Assembly: GCF_001646665.1 (NCBI RefSeq)
Contig: NZ_LWBU01000017.1
Location: forward strand, 124,001 to 188,000
From: Streptomyces noursei
GTDB lineage: Bacteria; Actinomycetota; Actinomycetes; Streptomycetales; Streptomycetaceae
Length of the DNA: 64,000 bases
Direction of reading: 5' to 3'
Translations under genes and position numbers: made by a program
Notes under the pieces: generated by a model
Databases searched by the model: none
What the model was told of the DNA's origin: nothing
The model's input: the letters and a program-made list of their open reading frames with translations, nothing else
Shown here: piece after piece, positions 7,957 through 17,670 of the stretch
Numbering within the stretch: position 1 is the stretch's first letter
Layout: every line of letters starts with the position of its first letter

Positions 7957-8955
7957 ATGCACGCCATCCGCCTCCACGCCTTCGGCCCCGCCGAGAACCT
8001 CGCCCTCGAGGAGGTGCCGGACCCCGCGCCCGCCCCCGGCCAGGTCCGGATCGCCGTCACGGCGGCCGGGGTGCACGTCCTGGACACCGCCCTGCGCCGG
8101 GGCATGACCGGCCCGTACCCCGTCCCCGTCGAGCTGCCCACCGTTCCCGGCCGCGAGGTCGCCGGCACGGTGGACGCCCTCGGCGAGGGCACCGACCCCG
8201 CGTGGCTGGGCAAGCGCGTGGTCGCCCACCTCGGCATGGTGCCGGGCGGCTACGCCGAGCTGGCCGTCACCGATGCCGCCCGGCTCCACGAGATCCCGCC
8301 CGCGCTCGGTGACGCCGAGGCCGTCGCCATGATCGGCACCGGCCGCACCACCCTCGGCATCCTCCAGTTCACCGACCTCGGTCCGGACGCCGTCGCGCTG
8401 GTCACCGCGGCGGCCGGCGGCATCGGCACGCTCCTCGTCCAGTACGCCAAGAACGCCGGCGCCACCGTGATCGGCCTCGCCGGCGGCCCCGAGAAGGTCA
8501 CCCGGGTGCTGGCCAACGGCGCGGACCTCGCGGTCGACTACCGGCGGCCGGACTGGCCGGACCGGGTCCGCGCGTACCTGGACGGCCGGCGGGCGACCGT
8601 CCTGTTCGACGCCGTCGGCGGCGCCACCGGCCGCGCCGCCCTCGACCTCCTCGGCAGGGGCGGGCAGCACGTGGTCTACGGCTGGGCGGGCAAGGGGCCG
8701 CACGACGGCGAGCCGCTGACCCTCACCGACGAGGAGCTCACCCGGCGCGGCATCACCGCCCCGCCGATCCTCGGACCCGCCATGATCGAGAAGGCCGGCG
8801 GGGACATCCGCACCCTGGAGCTCCGCTCCCTGGACGAGGCCGCCGCCGGCCGCCTCCGCCCCGCCGTTCAGCGCTTCCCGCTCGCCGACGCGGCCGGCGC
8901 CCACCGCGCTCTGGAGACCCGCGCCACCATGGGCAAGGTGGTCCTCGTCCCGTGA
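7957..8955 (+). CDS. SoxR-regulated zinc-binding-type quinone oxidoreductase
   Basis: 332-aa medium-chain dehydrogenase/reductase of the NADPH:quinone reductase group. The N-terminal GroES-like domain (VPGREVAGTVDALGEG) is followed by a Rossmann fold with AAAGGIGTLLVQYAKNAGA; structural zinc cysteines are absent, as in quinone reductases. ATG 7957 follows GGGAGAG. The SoxR box in its promoter predicts induction by redox-cycling compounds such as the organism's own quinone antibiotics; in S. coelicolor a gene of this type (SCO4266) is a known SoxR target. Confidence 0.92.
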   Translation: MHAIRLHAFGPAENLALEEVPDPAPAPGQVRIAVTAAGVHVLDTALRRGMTGPYPVPVELPTVPGREVAGTVDALGEGTDPAWLGKRVVAHLGMVPGGYAELAVTDAARLHEIPPALGDAEAVAMIGTGRTTLGILQFTDLGPDAVALVTAAAGGIGTLLVQYAKNAGATVIGLAGGPEKVTRVLANGADLAVDYRRPDWPDRVRAYLDGRRATVLFDAVGGATGRAALDLLGRGGQHVVYGWAGKGPHDGEPLTLTDEELTRRGITAPPILGPAMIEKAGGDIRTLELRSLDEAAAGRLRPAVQRFPLADAAGAHRALETRATMGKVVLVP

Positions 8956-9193
8956 CCGGGCTCCCCGGCCGGTCGGGCTCCCCGGCCAGGACCCCGGACC
9001 CGCCCGGGTTCCGTGGCCGGGGTCTCGGGACCGGGTCCCGGGACCGGCCCGCCCATGACGCCGCCCGGGTGAACCGGCGTAAGGGAACCGGCGCAGTCCC
9101 CGCGTGGGGCGGACGTCACGGGCGTGCGCCTCCCGCACCATCCAAGCCGTCCGAGCCGACCGGGCCACCGAGCCCGCCGAGCAGGAGGCACCG

Positions 9194-10105
9194 ATGAGCA
9201 CGAGACCCCCCGCCAGGCTTCACGTACTGGGCGCCCTGGGCGCGCTGCTGCTGTGGACCGTCACCGCCGCGCACGCCACGCCGCCGCCCGCCCGGGCCGG
9301 CGCGGCCGCGCCGCCGCCCGCCACCGGCCCGGTCACCCACTGCGCCCCCGGCGGCACCCTGCGCGGCCCGCACGGCCAGTACGCCGACATCGCCCTGTGC
9401 GTCACCAACACCGGCGCGACCATGACCGTGTCGGCCGCGGCCACCTGCCGCCGGGGCACCACGCGGGTCCGGCCCGTCTGCCGCACCTCCGGCACCTGGA
9501 CCGCCCATCTCGCCGGCGGCCCCGCCGACCGCCCCGCCGCGACCGGAACCCTCGCCGGGCGCGCCGACTACCCGGGCCCGGGCACCTACGAGATCGACGC
9601 GGCCGTCCACGTACGCTCCGACGCGCAGGAGACCGACCTGCACGGCGACGCGCACGCCACCGTCACCCTCACCGACGCCAAGCCGCAGCCCAGCCACCGC
9701 GTCGACGTGACCACCGCGGGCGGCGCACCCGGCGTCCTGCGGCCGGGCACCACGTCCACCCTCACGTACACCGTCGCCCGCGTCGGGGACCAGGGCGACG
9801 GCAGCGCCCGGCTCGGCCTCATCGGCGAGGAGTCCTCGGGCATCCGGCTCACCACGACGGACCCGCGCTGCGTCAACCCGCTGCCCGGCCGCTACCCGTC
9901 CACGGCCCGGAGCATGTACGCGCTCGACTGCGCGCTCACCGACCTCCAGCCGGGCCGCCCGGCGACCGTCACCGTCCGGGCCACCCTGGCCGCCGCCTGC
10001 TCCACGATCGTGTCCAAGCTCGGCTACTGGACGCCCCGGGGCCAGGAGAGCACCGGGGGAATGCTCACCGGCCCCACCCTCACCTGCGACCCCGCGCGCA
10101 CCTGA
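9194..10105 (+). CDS. Secreted protein of unknown function
   Basis: 303-aa protein with a signal peptide: charged start, hydrophobic core VLGALGALLLWTVTAAHA and a likely cleavage near residue 29. The mature part has an even number of cysteines spread over two beta-rich halves (for example CAPGG, LCVTN, CRRG, VCRTSG, then DPRCVN, LDCALTD, ACSTIV, LTCDP), suggesting disulfide-bonded Ig-like domains. AGGAGG at 9183 gives a strong ribosome-binding site. No family recognised. The upstream region 8956-9193 is CCGG-rich and shows no gene. Confidence 0.75.
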   Translation: MSTRPPARLHVLGALGALLLWTVTAAHATPPPARAGAAAPPPATGPVTHCAPGGTLRGPHGQYADIALCVTNTGATMTVSAAATCRRGTTRVRPVCRTSGTWTAHLAGGPADRPAATGTLAGRADYPGPGTYEIDAAVHVRSDAQETDLHGDAHATVTLTDAKPQPSHRVDVTTAGGAPGVLRPGTTSTLTYTVARVGDQGDGSARLGLIGEESSGIRLTTTDPRCVNPLPGRYPSTARSMYALDCALTDLQPGRPATVTVRATLAAACSTIVSKLGYWTPRGQESTGGMLTGPTLTCDPART

Positions 10106-10170
10106 CCGCACACGCTGCCGCACCCGCGCACATGGGCCCGGGCCCGCACCCGCCCCGGGCCCGCACCCGT

Positions 10171-10257
10171 CCGAGCCGCGCACCCGTCCGGGCCCGCCCC
10201 CGCCCCGGGCCGCGCACCCGTCCGAGCCCGCCCCCGCCCCGGGCCGCGAGCCCACCC
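10171..10257. repeat. 34-bp GC-rich tandem repeat
   Basis: The unit CCGCGCACCCGTCCG plus a CCCGCCCCCGCCCCGGG tail recurs with a 34-bp period, about 2.4 copies, in the convergent gap between the secreted protein and the GNAT gene. It may act as a terminator-like GC block, but no clean hairpin is seen. Confidence 0.5.
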
Positions 10258-10292
10258 GGGCCAGGCCGGCCCGGGCCCGCCCCGCCCCGCGC

Positions 10293-10769
10293 CTACCCGC
10301 GTCGGCCCAGCTCCGCCAGCGCCTCGTCGGTCAGCCGGTACACCGTCCACTCGTCCTGCGGCCGCGCGCCCAGCGACTCGTAGAAGTCGATCGACGGGGT
10401 GTTCCAGTTCAGCACGGACCACTCCAGCCGTTCGTACCCCCGGGCCACACAGATCCGCGCCAGCTCCCGCAGCAGCGCCTTCCCGTGCCCGCCGCCGCGC
10501 AGCTCGGGCCGCACGTACAGGTCCTCCAGGTAGATGCCGTGCACCCCGCGCCACGTCGAGAAGTTGAGGAACCACAGGGCGAAGCCGGCGACCTCCCCCT
10601 CGTCGGTCTCCGCGATGTGCGCGAAGGCCGCGGGTCGCTCGCCGAAGAGCGCCTCCCGCAGCTGCTCCTCGCTCGCCCGCACCTCGTGCAGGGCCTTCTC
10701 GTACTCGGCGAGTTCACGGACCATCGCGTGGATGGCGGGTACGTCGTCGACGACAGCGCTACGAATCAT
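10293..10769 (-). CDS. GNAT N-acetyltransferase, diamine acetyltransferase-like
   Basis: 158-aa GNAT protein resembling spermidine/spermine and thialysine acetyltransferases: YLEDLYVRPELRGGGHGKAL contains the acetyl-CoA loop R-G-G-G-H-G-K, and LNWNTPSIDFYESLGA the C-terminal motif with the conserved Tyr. A polyamine or amino-acid substrate is inferred from this resemblance only. ATG 10769 has CAGGCT six nt upstream as a possible leaderless -10. It follows the APH-like gene in the same direction. Confidence 0.87.
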   Translation of the reverse strand: MIRSAVVDDVPAIHAMVRELAEYEKALHEVRASEEQLREALFGERPAAFAHIAETDEGEVAGFALWFLNFSTWRGVHGIYLEDLYVRPELRGGGHGKALLRELARICVARGYERLEWSVLNWNTPSIDFYESLGARPQDEWTVYRLTDEALAELGRRG

Positions 10770-10828
10770 GACCGCAGCCTGCCCCGCGCACCCCCCGCCG
10801 CGCCAGTAGCGTCCACACCCTGAACCCC

Positions 10829-11728
10829 TTACCGGCCCAGCAGCAGCCGCGCCACCTCCGGCCGCTCGCCCTCCAGCACCGTCTCCCCGTCCTCCACGCA
10901 CCACAGCGCGTCCTGCAGCACCCGCCCGAGCGTCCACGCCCCGGCCCGTTCCCGGTCCAGGCCCAGGACCTCCGTCAGCAGGTCGAACCGCCACAGCACC
11001 TCGTCCCGGTCGAAGCGGTTGAAGAGCGCCGGCAGCAGTTCGAACCCCGGGTCCCCCGCGAGCGGCTTGGGGTCGATCGCCAGCCACGGCTCCCGACGGG
11101 ACGCCAGTACGTTGCCGAAGTGCAGGTCCCAGTGGAGCAGCCGGTCCCCCGGCTCGCCGGCCACCTCCCGCACCGCCGCCGCGCAGTCCCGCACCAGCCG
11201 CCGGTCGTCCTCCCGCTCCAGCTCCCCCACCGCTTCGGTGACGTCGTCGAGCATCTCCGCCGCCATGTCGCCCAGGTTCCGCATCCCGGCCGGCGCCGCC
11301 ACGGCCACCAGCCGCGCCATCAGCCCGGCCAGCACCCGCGTCGCCTCCCGCGAGTCGGCCGTCCCCGCCAGGTCACGTCCCTCGTCCAGCCGTTCCAGCA
11401 GCAGCGTGCCGGTCCCCGGGTCCTCGGCCAGCAGCCGCACCGCGCCGTCACCGTCCCAGGCGCGCAGCGCCGCCGCCTCCCCCTCGTTCTCCTCGTCCAG
11501 CAGCTGCAACTTCAGCGCGGCCGGCGCCCCGTCCGCCACCACCGTCACCGGCAGCACCAGCGACACCATCCCGTACATCGCGGGACCGGTCCGCCGCAGT
11601 CCCCACTCCTCCAGGAACCGCTCCGCCCGCGCCGGCAACGCGGCGACGAACGCCCGCCCCTCCTCGCCGTTGAACCGGTCCTGCGCCGCGGCCAGCTCGG
11701 CCGGCACCTCGATCACCACGCACCCCAT
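10829..11728 (-). CDS. Aminoglycoside phosphotransferase-like kinase
   Basis: 299-aa APH/fructosamine-kinase fold protein. The catalytic loop is HWDLHFGNVL and the metal-binding motif AIDPKPLAGDPGFELLP, both canonical for streptomycin and hydroxyurea phosphotransferases (APH6 type). The nucleotide-binding Lys is likely in ALKLQLLD. Whether it confers drug resistance cannot be told. ATG 11728 lies right next to the repeated 14-mer GGGTGTGGACGCTA, which is also upstream of the next gene downstream. Confidence 0.85.
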   Translation of the reverse strand: MGCVVIEVPAELAAAQDRFNGEEGRAFVAALPARAERFLEEWGLRRTGPAMYGMVSLVLPVTVVADGAPAALKLQLLDEENEGEAAALRAWDGDGAVRLLAEDPGTGTLLLERLDEGRDLAGTADSREATRVLAGLMARLVAVAAPAGMRNLGDMAAEMLDDVTEAVGELEREDDRRLVRDCAAAVREVAGEPGDRLLHWDLHFGNVLASRREPWLAIDPKPLAGDPGFELLPALFNRFDRDEVLWRFDLLTEVLGLDRERAGAWTLGRVLQDALWCVEDGETVLEGERPEVARLLLGR

Positions 11729-11775
11729 CCGATAGCGTCCACACCCACTCACCGGCGACGCACCCGAGGAACCAC

Positions 11776-13167
11776 ATGAACACCGTCAACGGCGGCATAT
11801 CGTTCTGGTACGCCCAGGAGGGCACGCCCGCAGCGCGAGAGCCCCTCCCCGGCGACACCACGGCCGACGTCTGCATCGTCGGCGGCGGCTACACCGGCCT
11901 GTGGACGGCGTACTACCTCAAGAAGGCCGTCCCGTTCCTCAACATCATCGTCCTGGAAGGCCACTTCTGCGGCTACGGCGCTTCCGGCCGCAACGGTGGC
12001 TGGCTCTACAACGGCATCGCCGGCCGCGACCGCTACGCCAAGGCGCACGGGCACGAGGCCGCCGTACGGCTCCAGCAGGCGATGAACGCCACCGTCACCG
12101 AGGTGATCGAGACGGCCGCGGCCGAGGGCATCGACGCCGACGTCCACCGCGGCGGCGTCCTCGAGGTCGCCCGCACTCCGGCGCAGCTGGACCGCCTGAA
12201 GGCGTACCACTCCGTCGAGGTCGCCTTCGGCGAGACCGACCGCCGGCTGCTCGGCGCCCGCGAGACCGCCGAGCGCGTCCGCGTCACCGGAGCCGTCGGC
12301 TCGACGTGGACCCCGCACGGCGCCCGCATCCACCCGGTCAAGCTGGTCAAGGGCCTCGCCGCCACCGTGGAGGCCCTCGGTGTCACCATCCACGAGGGGA
12401 CGCCGGTCACCGGGATCGAGCCCAAGCACGCCGTCACCCCCTACGGCACGGTCCGCGCCCCCTACGTCCTGCGCTGCACCGAGGGGTTCACCGCCGGCAT
12501 CAAGGGCCACCGGCGGACCTGGCTCCCCATGAACTCCTCCATGATCGTCACCGACCCGCTCTCCCCGTCCGACTGGGACGACCTCGGCTGGACCGGCCGC
12601 GAGACCCTCGGCGACATGGCGCACGCCTACATGTACGCGCAGCGCACCGCCGACGACCGCATCGCCCTCGGCGGCCGCGGCATCCCCTACCGCTACGGAT
12701 CGCGGACCGACAACGACGGCCGCACGCAGCCCGCCACCGTCGACGCGCTCCGCGAGGTCCTCATCCGCATGTTCCCCCGGCTCGCGGGCACCGGCATCGC
12801 CCACGCCTGGTCCGGTGTCCTCGGCGTCCCGCGCGACTGGTGCGCCACCGTCACCCTCGACCGCTCCACCGGCCTCGGCTGGGCCGGCGGTTACGTCGGC
12901 TCCGGCGTCGCCACGGCCAACCTCGCCGCCCGCACCCTCCGCGACCTGATCCAGCAGGACTCCGGCCAGTCGGGGCCCACCGACCTCACCACCCTGCCGT
13001 GGGTGAACCACAAGGTCCGCCCCTGGGAGCCCGAACCCCTCCGCTGGCTCGGCGTCCGCACCCTCTACGCCGCCTACCGCGCCGCCGACCGCCGCGAGGC
13101 CACCGCCCACACCCCCACCACCGACCGCGTCGCCGCCCTCGCCGACCGCGTCTCCGGCCGCCACTGA
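11776..13167 (+). CDS. FAD-dependent oxidoreductase (DAO family)
   Basis: 463-aa D-amino-acid-oxidase-fold flavoprotein. The FAD motif VCIVGGGYTGLWTAYYLKK lies at residues 32-50, ASGRNGGW follows, and the C-terminal GWAGGYVGSGVATANLAART closes the FAD site. This pattern is typical of gamma-glutamylputrescine oxidase and related amine oxidases; the diamine-acetyltransferase-like gene nearby is consistent with polyamine use but does not prove it. GAGGAA gives the ribosome-binding site. It is divergent from the APH-like gene. Confidence 0.88.
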   Translation: MNTVNGGISFWYAQEGTPAAREPLPGDTTADVCIVGGGYTGLWTAYYLKKAVPFLNIIVLEGHFCGYGASGRNGGWLYNGIAGRDRYAKAHGHEAAVRLQQAMNATVTEVIETAAAEGIDADVHRGGVLEVARTPAQLDRLKAYHSVEVAFGETDRRLLGARETAERVRVTGAVGSTWTPHGARIHPVKLVKGLAATVEALGVTIHEGTPVTGIEPKHAVTPYGTVRAPYVLRCTEGFTAGIKGHRRTWLPMNSSMIVTDPLSPSDWDDLGWTGRETLGDMAHAYMYAQRTADDRIALGGRGIPYRYGSRTDNDGRTQPATVDALREVLIRMFPRLAGTGIAHAWSGVLGVPRDWCATVTLDRSTGLGWAGGYVGSGVATANLAARTLRDLIQQDSGQSGPTDLTTLPWVNHKVRPWEPEPLRWLGVRTLYAAYRAADRREATAHTPTTDRVAALADRVSGRH

Positions 13168-13181
13168 CCCCGCCCGCGACG

Positions 13182-13211
13182 AGGGCCCCGGACGTCGTCG
13201 CCCGGGGCCCT
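13182..13211. terminator. Bidirectional hairpin terminator
   Basis: AGGGCCCCGG/CCGGGGCCCT, a 10-bp perfect stem with a 10-nt loop, between two convergent genes; it can serve both. Confidence 0.7.
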
Positions 13212-13257
13212 TCGGCTCCGCTCCCGCCCGCGCGTCTCCCGCCCGCGCGTCTCCCGC

Positions 13258-15444
13258 CTACGCGACCTCGATGCCGAAATCACCCACCAGGGCCGCGAGA
13301 CCTCCCGGGTAGCCCTTGCCGCCGAGGACGAAGTCCCAGTCGCCTCCCGCCCGGCGCCGGAAGGACCCGAGCACCAGGGCCGTCTCCCCGGCCCGGCCGT
13401 CCGACACCGTCAGCCGGTCGAGCTCCACGCCCGACGCGTCGCGCAACCGGATCCCGGCGTCCGTGAACCCCGACAGGTCCGCGTCCGGATTCACCTCCGG
13501 GTCCACGGCGGCCACCAGCACCAGGCGGTCGGCCCGTTCGGGCAGCCCGTCGAACTCCACCCGGACCGCGGCCCGGTCTCCGGAGAACGCCCGCATCATG
13601 CGCACCGAACCGTCCGGTGTCCCCGGGTTGTTGAAGAAGACGAAGTGATCGTCACTGATGACGCGCGAGCCCGTGCACACCAGCGCGCACACGTCCAGGG
13701 CCACCGACCCCGACCAGTCCATGCCCAGGACGTTGAAGTCGGCCGTGTCGTCGTCGACCGACGCGTGGGAAGCCCCCGGTCCCGGATCGGACCCCGCCGC
13801 CGTCCCCGCCCCCGTGCCCGTGGCGGTCCCCGCGCGCGCCCCCGGCCCCGCCCCCGGTCCCGTCGCCGTCGCCGTTCCCGTCGCCGAGGACGTGTTCCCG
13901 AGCCGCCCGCGCAGACCATGCCGGTGCAGCAGGTCGACCAGTTCGGGACCGGAGACCAGCGTCAGCGGCTTGCCGTTGGCGAAGGCGTACGAACCGGGCC
14001 CGAAGCCCGACGTGGTGACCAGCACCCCTTTGTTCGCGCCCGCGCCCTGCACCGTCCCGTACAGGTCACGCACCGCGCTCGGCGGAACCGTGTTCCGGTA
14101 CCGCTTCACCTGGACGATGATCGACCCGCCGCTGATCGGATCCGGGTCGACGGCGTCGACGTCCACGCCACCGTCGTTCGACCGCTGCGTCGTCACCGCC
14201 TGGAGCCCCCGGGCCCGGAACAACTCGGCGACCAGCCCCTCGAACTCCACCGGGTCCATCGCCAGCAGGTCCGGCTCCTCACCACCTCCGTGCGACGCGA
14301 CCCCCGACCCCACCCGGTCGGGCGAGCGAACCGGCCGCACCGCCGCGCGCTGATCGGGCCGTGCCGACAACTGCCCCCGCAGCGCGACCGTCAGGCACTC
14401 GACGGCGTCCACCAGCTCCAGGTGGAGCCCCTCGAACACCTCCCGCTCCACCGCGACCGTCGCGAGCACCACCCGCGCCGGCCGCCCCGTCGCGGGGTCC
14501 CGATCGTCCACGAACCCGTTGAGCGCCACCGACCCGAGCGCACCCGCCTCGTCCGCGACGAACACCTCGCGCAGCGCCAGCAGCACGCACTGCGCCACCA
14601 CGTCCCGGTAGAGCGCACGCCGCTGCGTCACCGGCCGGGGAACCGGCTTCTCCTGATCCGTACCGACCAGGTACCGCACCCCCTTCGCCTCCGGCACCAC
14701 GTCGAACCCCGGCAGCGCCCAGTCCAGCACCAGCTGCCGGGCCCCCCGGTCGTAGGCGGCCGACACCTCCCGCGGAAAACCCTCCGGCCAGGCGGACGAC
14801 GCGTACAGGGCGGCCGAGAAGAACTCCACCACCGTCTCCGGCTCGCCCCGCCGCATCGCCTCGGCCAGGCCCGCGAGCCCCGCGTTGTGCTCCCGCGCCT
14901 GCCGCACCGTGTCGGCGGCCCACTCGTCGTACTGCCGCCGGTACTCCCGCAACTGTTCCGCGCGCCGGCTCTCCGCCGCCTGCGCCGCGTACCAGTCCCG
15001 CTCGTAGCGGGCCCTCGCCTCCCGCTCCGCCTGCGCCCGCCCGCTCGCCGTCCATCCGCCCTGCGCCTGGTACAGCGCCGGGTCCGGCATCGCCACCGGC
15101 CGGCCCAACGGCCCCGGCGAGAAGGGCTCCACGGACTCGTCGCGCCGCAGCGCCGACACCCGGAACGCCGGCGCACCGCACCCCGCCGCGAGCAGCCCCT
15201 CCAGCTCCGCCACCCGGGCGTCCAGCTCCTGCGTCCGCCGCAGGACGTCGGCCTCCCGGCGGCGCCGGTACTCCGCCCGCTGCTCCCGGTGCATCCGCGC
15301 CATGTCCCGCTCGTACGCCCGCTGCTCCCGCTCCGCCCGCTGCCGGTCGCGCACCACGGCCGTCCGCCGGGCCTCCGCCTGCCGCTGCTGCTGCCGCTGG
15401 GCCTCCGCCCACGCACCGATCAGCCCACCGGAACGACGACTCAT
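13258..15444 (-). CDS. Mrr-like restriction endonuclease fused to TerD domain
   Basis: 728-aa three-part protein. Residues about 10-75 and 130-190 are charged coiled coil rich in Arg, Glu and Gln. Around residues 410-525 lies an Mrr-type nuclease domain (DPVEFEGLVAELFRARG, NDGGVDVDA, IIVQVKRY) with the Asp and Q-x-K catalytic pattern. A low-complexity Gly/Ala/Thr linker follows, then a TerD domain from about 580 to the end (DDHFVFFNN, GFTDAGIRLRD, VGDFGIEVA). ATG 15444 is preferred; longer versions run into the tRNA gene. The fusion suggests DNA processing tied to Ter-type stress sensing; the target is unknown. Confidence 0.88.
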   Translation of the reverse strand: MSRRSGGLIGAWAEAQRQQQRQAEARRTAVVRDRQRAEREQRAYERDMARMHREQRAEYRRRREADVLRRTQELDARVAELEGLLAAGCGAPAFRVSALRRDESVEPFSPGPLGRPVAMPDPALYQAQGGWTASGRAQAEREARARYERDWYAAQAAESRRAEQLREYRRQYDEWAADTVRQAREHNAGLAGLAEAMRRGEPETVVEFFSAALYASSAWPEGFPREVSAAYDRGARQLVLDWALPGFDVVPEAKGVRYLVGTDQEKPVPRPVTQRRALYRDVVAQCVLLALREVFVADEAGALGSVALNGFVDDRDPATGRPARVVLATVAVEREVFEGLHLELVDAVECLTVALRGQLSARPDQRAAVRPVRSPDRVGSGVASHGGGEEPDLLAMDPVEFEGLVAELFRARGLQAVTTQRSNDGGVDVDAVDPDPISGGSIIVQVKRYRNTVPPSAVRDLYGTVQGAGANKGVLVTTSGFGPGSYAFANGKPLTLVSGPELVDLLHRHGLRGRLGNTSSATGTATATGPGAGPGARAGTATGTGAGTAAGSDPGPGASHASVDDDTADFNVLGMDWSGSVALDVCALVCTGSRVISDDHFVFFNNPGTPDGSVRMMRAFSGDRAAVRVEFDGLPERADRLVLVAAVDPEVNPDADLSGFTDAGIRLRDASGVELDRLTVSDGRAGETALVLGSFRRRAGGDWDFVLGGKGYPGGLAALVGDFGIEVA

Positions 15445-15494
15445 CCGACGCACCCCTCCCCAGGCACACCAGCCATTCACCCTCGAACGCAAAG

Positions 15495-15521
15495 TGTCCC
15501 GGACCAGAACGGTCCGGGACA
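15495..15521 (-). terminator. Terminator of the tRNA-Thr gene
   Basis: Perfect 11-bp stem TGTCCCGGACC/GGTCCGGGACA with a 5-nt loop, ten bases after the tRNA 3' end on the minus strand. Confidence 0.85.
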
Positions 15522-15530
15522 CGGTTTTGC

Positions 15531-15607
15531 TGGAGCCTCCTGTCGGAATCGAACCGACGACCTCGAGATTACAAGTCACGCGCTCTAGCCAACTGAGCTA
15601 AGGAGGC
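15531..15607 (-). tRNA. tRNA-Thr(TGT)
   Basis: Reading the minus strand, GCCTCCT pairs with AGGAGGC as the acceptor stem, followed by T and an encoded CCA. The T-arm GTCGGTTCGATTCCGAC and the anticodon loop CTTGTAA are intact; the anticodon TGT reads ACA. The anticodon stem has one apparent T-T mismatch (29-41). Encoded CCA is found in only part of the tRNA genes of Streptomyces. An own terminator follows. Confidence 0.95.
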
Positions 15608-15884
15608 AACGCCCACGTGCCGCGCACGTGAGAGGCATCACCACTCTACACAGCACCACATCCCCGGACCATGGAGTTCCCCGGCGCCACCGGGCACCGG
15701 CCGCGCTGCCGCCGGGGTGCGGCGCTCCGCCGCCGCCAGACCGCGGAATATCTTTCCGCCGCCTGCTGACAGACCGCATATCGGCAGGTAGCGTCACCCC
15801 AGGTCCGTTTGCCCGGACCAGACCACTCCCTCCCTCTACTCGGATCGTCCGGCACGTTCCTGCCGGTGAAGGGACTGCATCACC

Positions 15885-16982
<1,098 letters not shown>

Positions 16983-17002
16983 CCTTCCGGCAACCCGCCC
17001 GC

Positions 17003-17030
17003 ACGGCCCCGTACTTCGGTGCGGGGCCGT
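17003..17030 (+). terminator. Terminator of msiK
   Basis: ACGGCCCCGTAC/GTGCGGGGCCGT closes a 12-bp stem (one G-T pair) on a stable TTCG tetraloop, 20 nt after the msiK stop. Confidence 0.88.
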
Positions 17031-17204
17031 CGGCGTACCGTCCGGGACCGCCCTGGCCGACGGCCGGGAAGACGGTCAGGATGTCGACAAATACCCCGGC
17101 ACAACAGGCAATCCGGACAGTTGTCGTCAACATGTGATTCGAAAAGGAGCATCGAACCATCCCCCGTGGGGGTGACTGCGTGTCTCCTAATCATCACTGC
17201 CCGC

Positions 17205-17210
17205 TACGCT
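17205..17210 (+). promoter_or_regulatory. -10 element, leaderless gene at 17218
   Basis: TACGCT seven nt before GTG 17218; no Shine-Dalgarno sequence. A small CCCCC/GGGGG hairpin stands upstream at 17158-17174. Confidence 0.5.
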
Positions 17211-17217
17211 CACGTCC

Positions 17218-17631
17218 GTGACCCACACCGCACGCCGAATCGGCCGCTCCCTCGCCCTCGTCCTGCCCGTCGTCCTGGTGCTCTCCGGAACTCTCGCGGT
17301 CACCAGTGTCCCGTGGGCCGGAGGCAGCTCCCAGACCCAGATGCTCACCGCCTCCTCCGAGAACGTCTCGGTACGGGCCAAGCCCCGCGCCCCGCAGGAC
17401 GTTCTCCGCGACAAGCTCCTCGCGGAGCTCCAGGAGAAGGACCCGGGCGTCGCGCTGACGCACCTCCAGCGCACCGTGGAGGAGCGCCCGTCGCTCGCCA
17501 AGCACTGCATGTCGATCGCCCGCGCGCTCGGCAAGGCCGCCGTCCAGCACTACGGACCCGTCCGGGCGCAGACCTTCTCCCGGCCCGTGTGCGACACGTC
17601 CTACGCCGCCGGCGTCGCCCACGAGAGCTGA
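17218..17631 (+). CDS. Small secreted or membrane-anchored protein
   Basis: 137-aa protein with an N-terminal hydrophobic segment LALVLPVVLVLSGTLAV that can be an uncleaved anchor or signal peptide. The rest is a hydrophilic helical domain with two cysteines (KHCMSIARALG and RPVCDTSY). No family recognised. GTG start is supported by the leaderless -10. It is followed by the nucleotidyltransferase gene in the same direction, which has its own promoter. Confidence 0.7.
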   Translation: MTHTARRIGRSLALVLPVVLVLSGTLAVTSVPWAGGSSQTQMLTASSENVSVRAKPRAPQDVLRDKLLAELQEKDPGVALTHLQRTVEERPSLAKHCMSIARALGKAAVQHYGPVRAQTFSRPVCDTSYAAGVAHES

Positions 17632-17657
17632 GCCTGTCAGCCGCACCCGGGTGCGCC

Positions 17658-17663
17658 TATCGT
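17658..17663 (+). promoter_or_regulatory. -10 element, leaderless nucleotidyltransferase
   Basis: TATCGT seven nt before ATG 17671; no Shine-Dalgarno sequence. Confidence 0.45.
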
Positions 17664-17670
17664 GCGCGGT

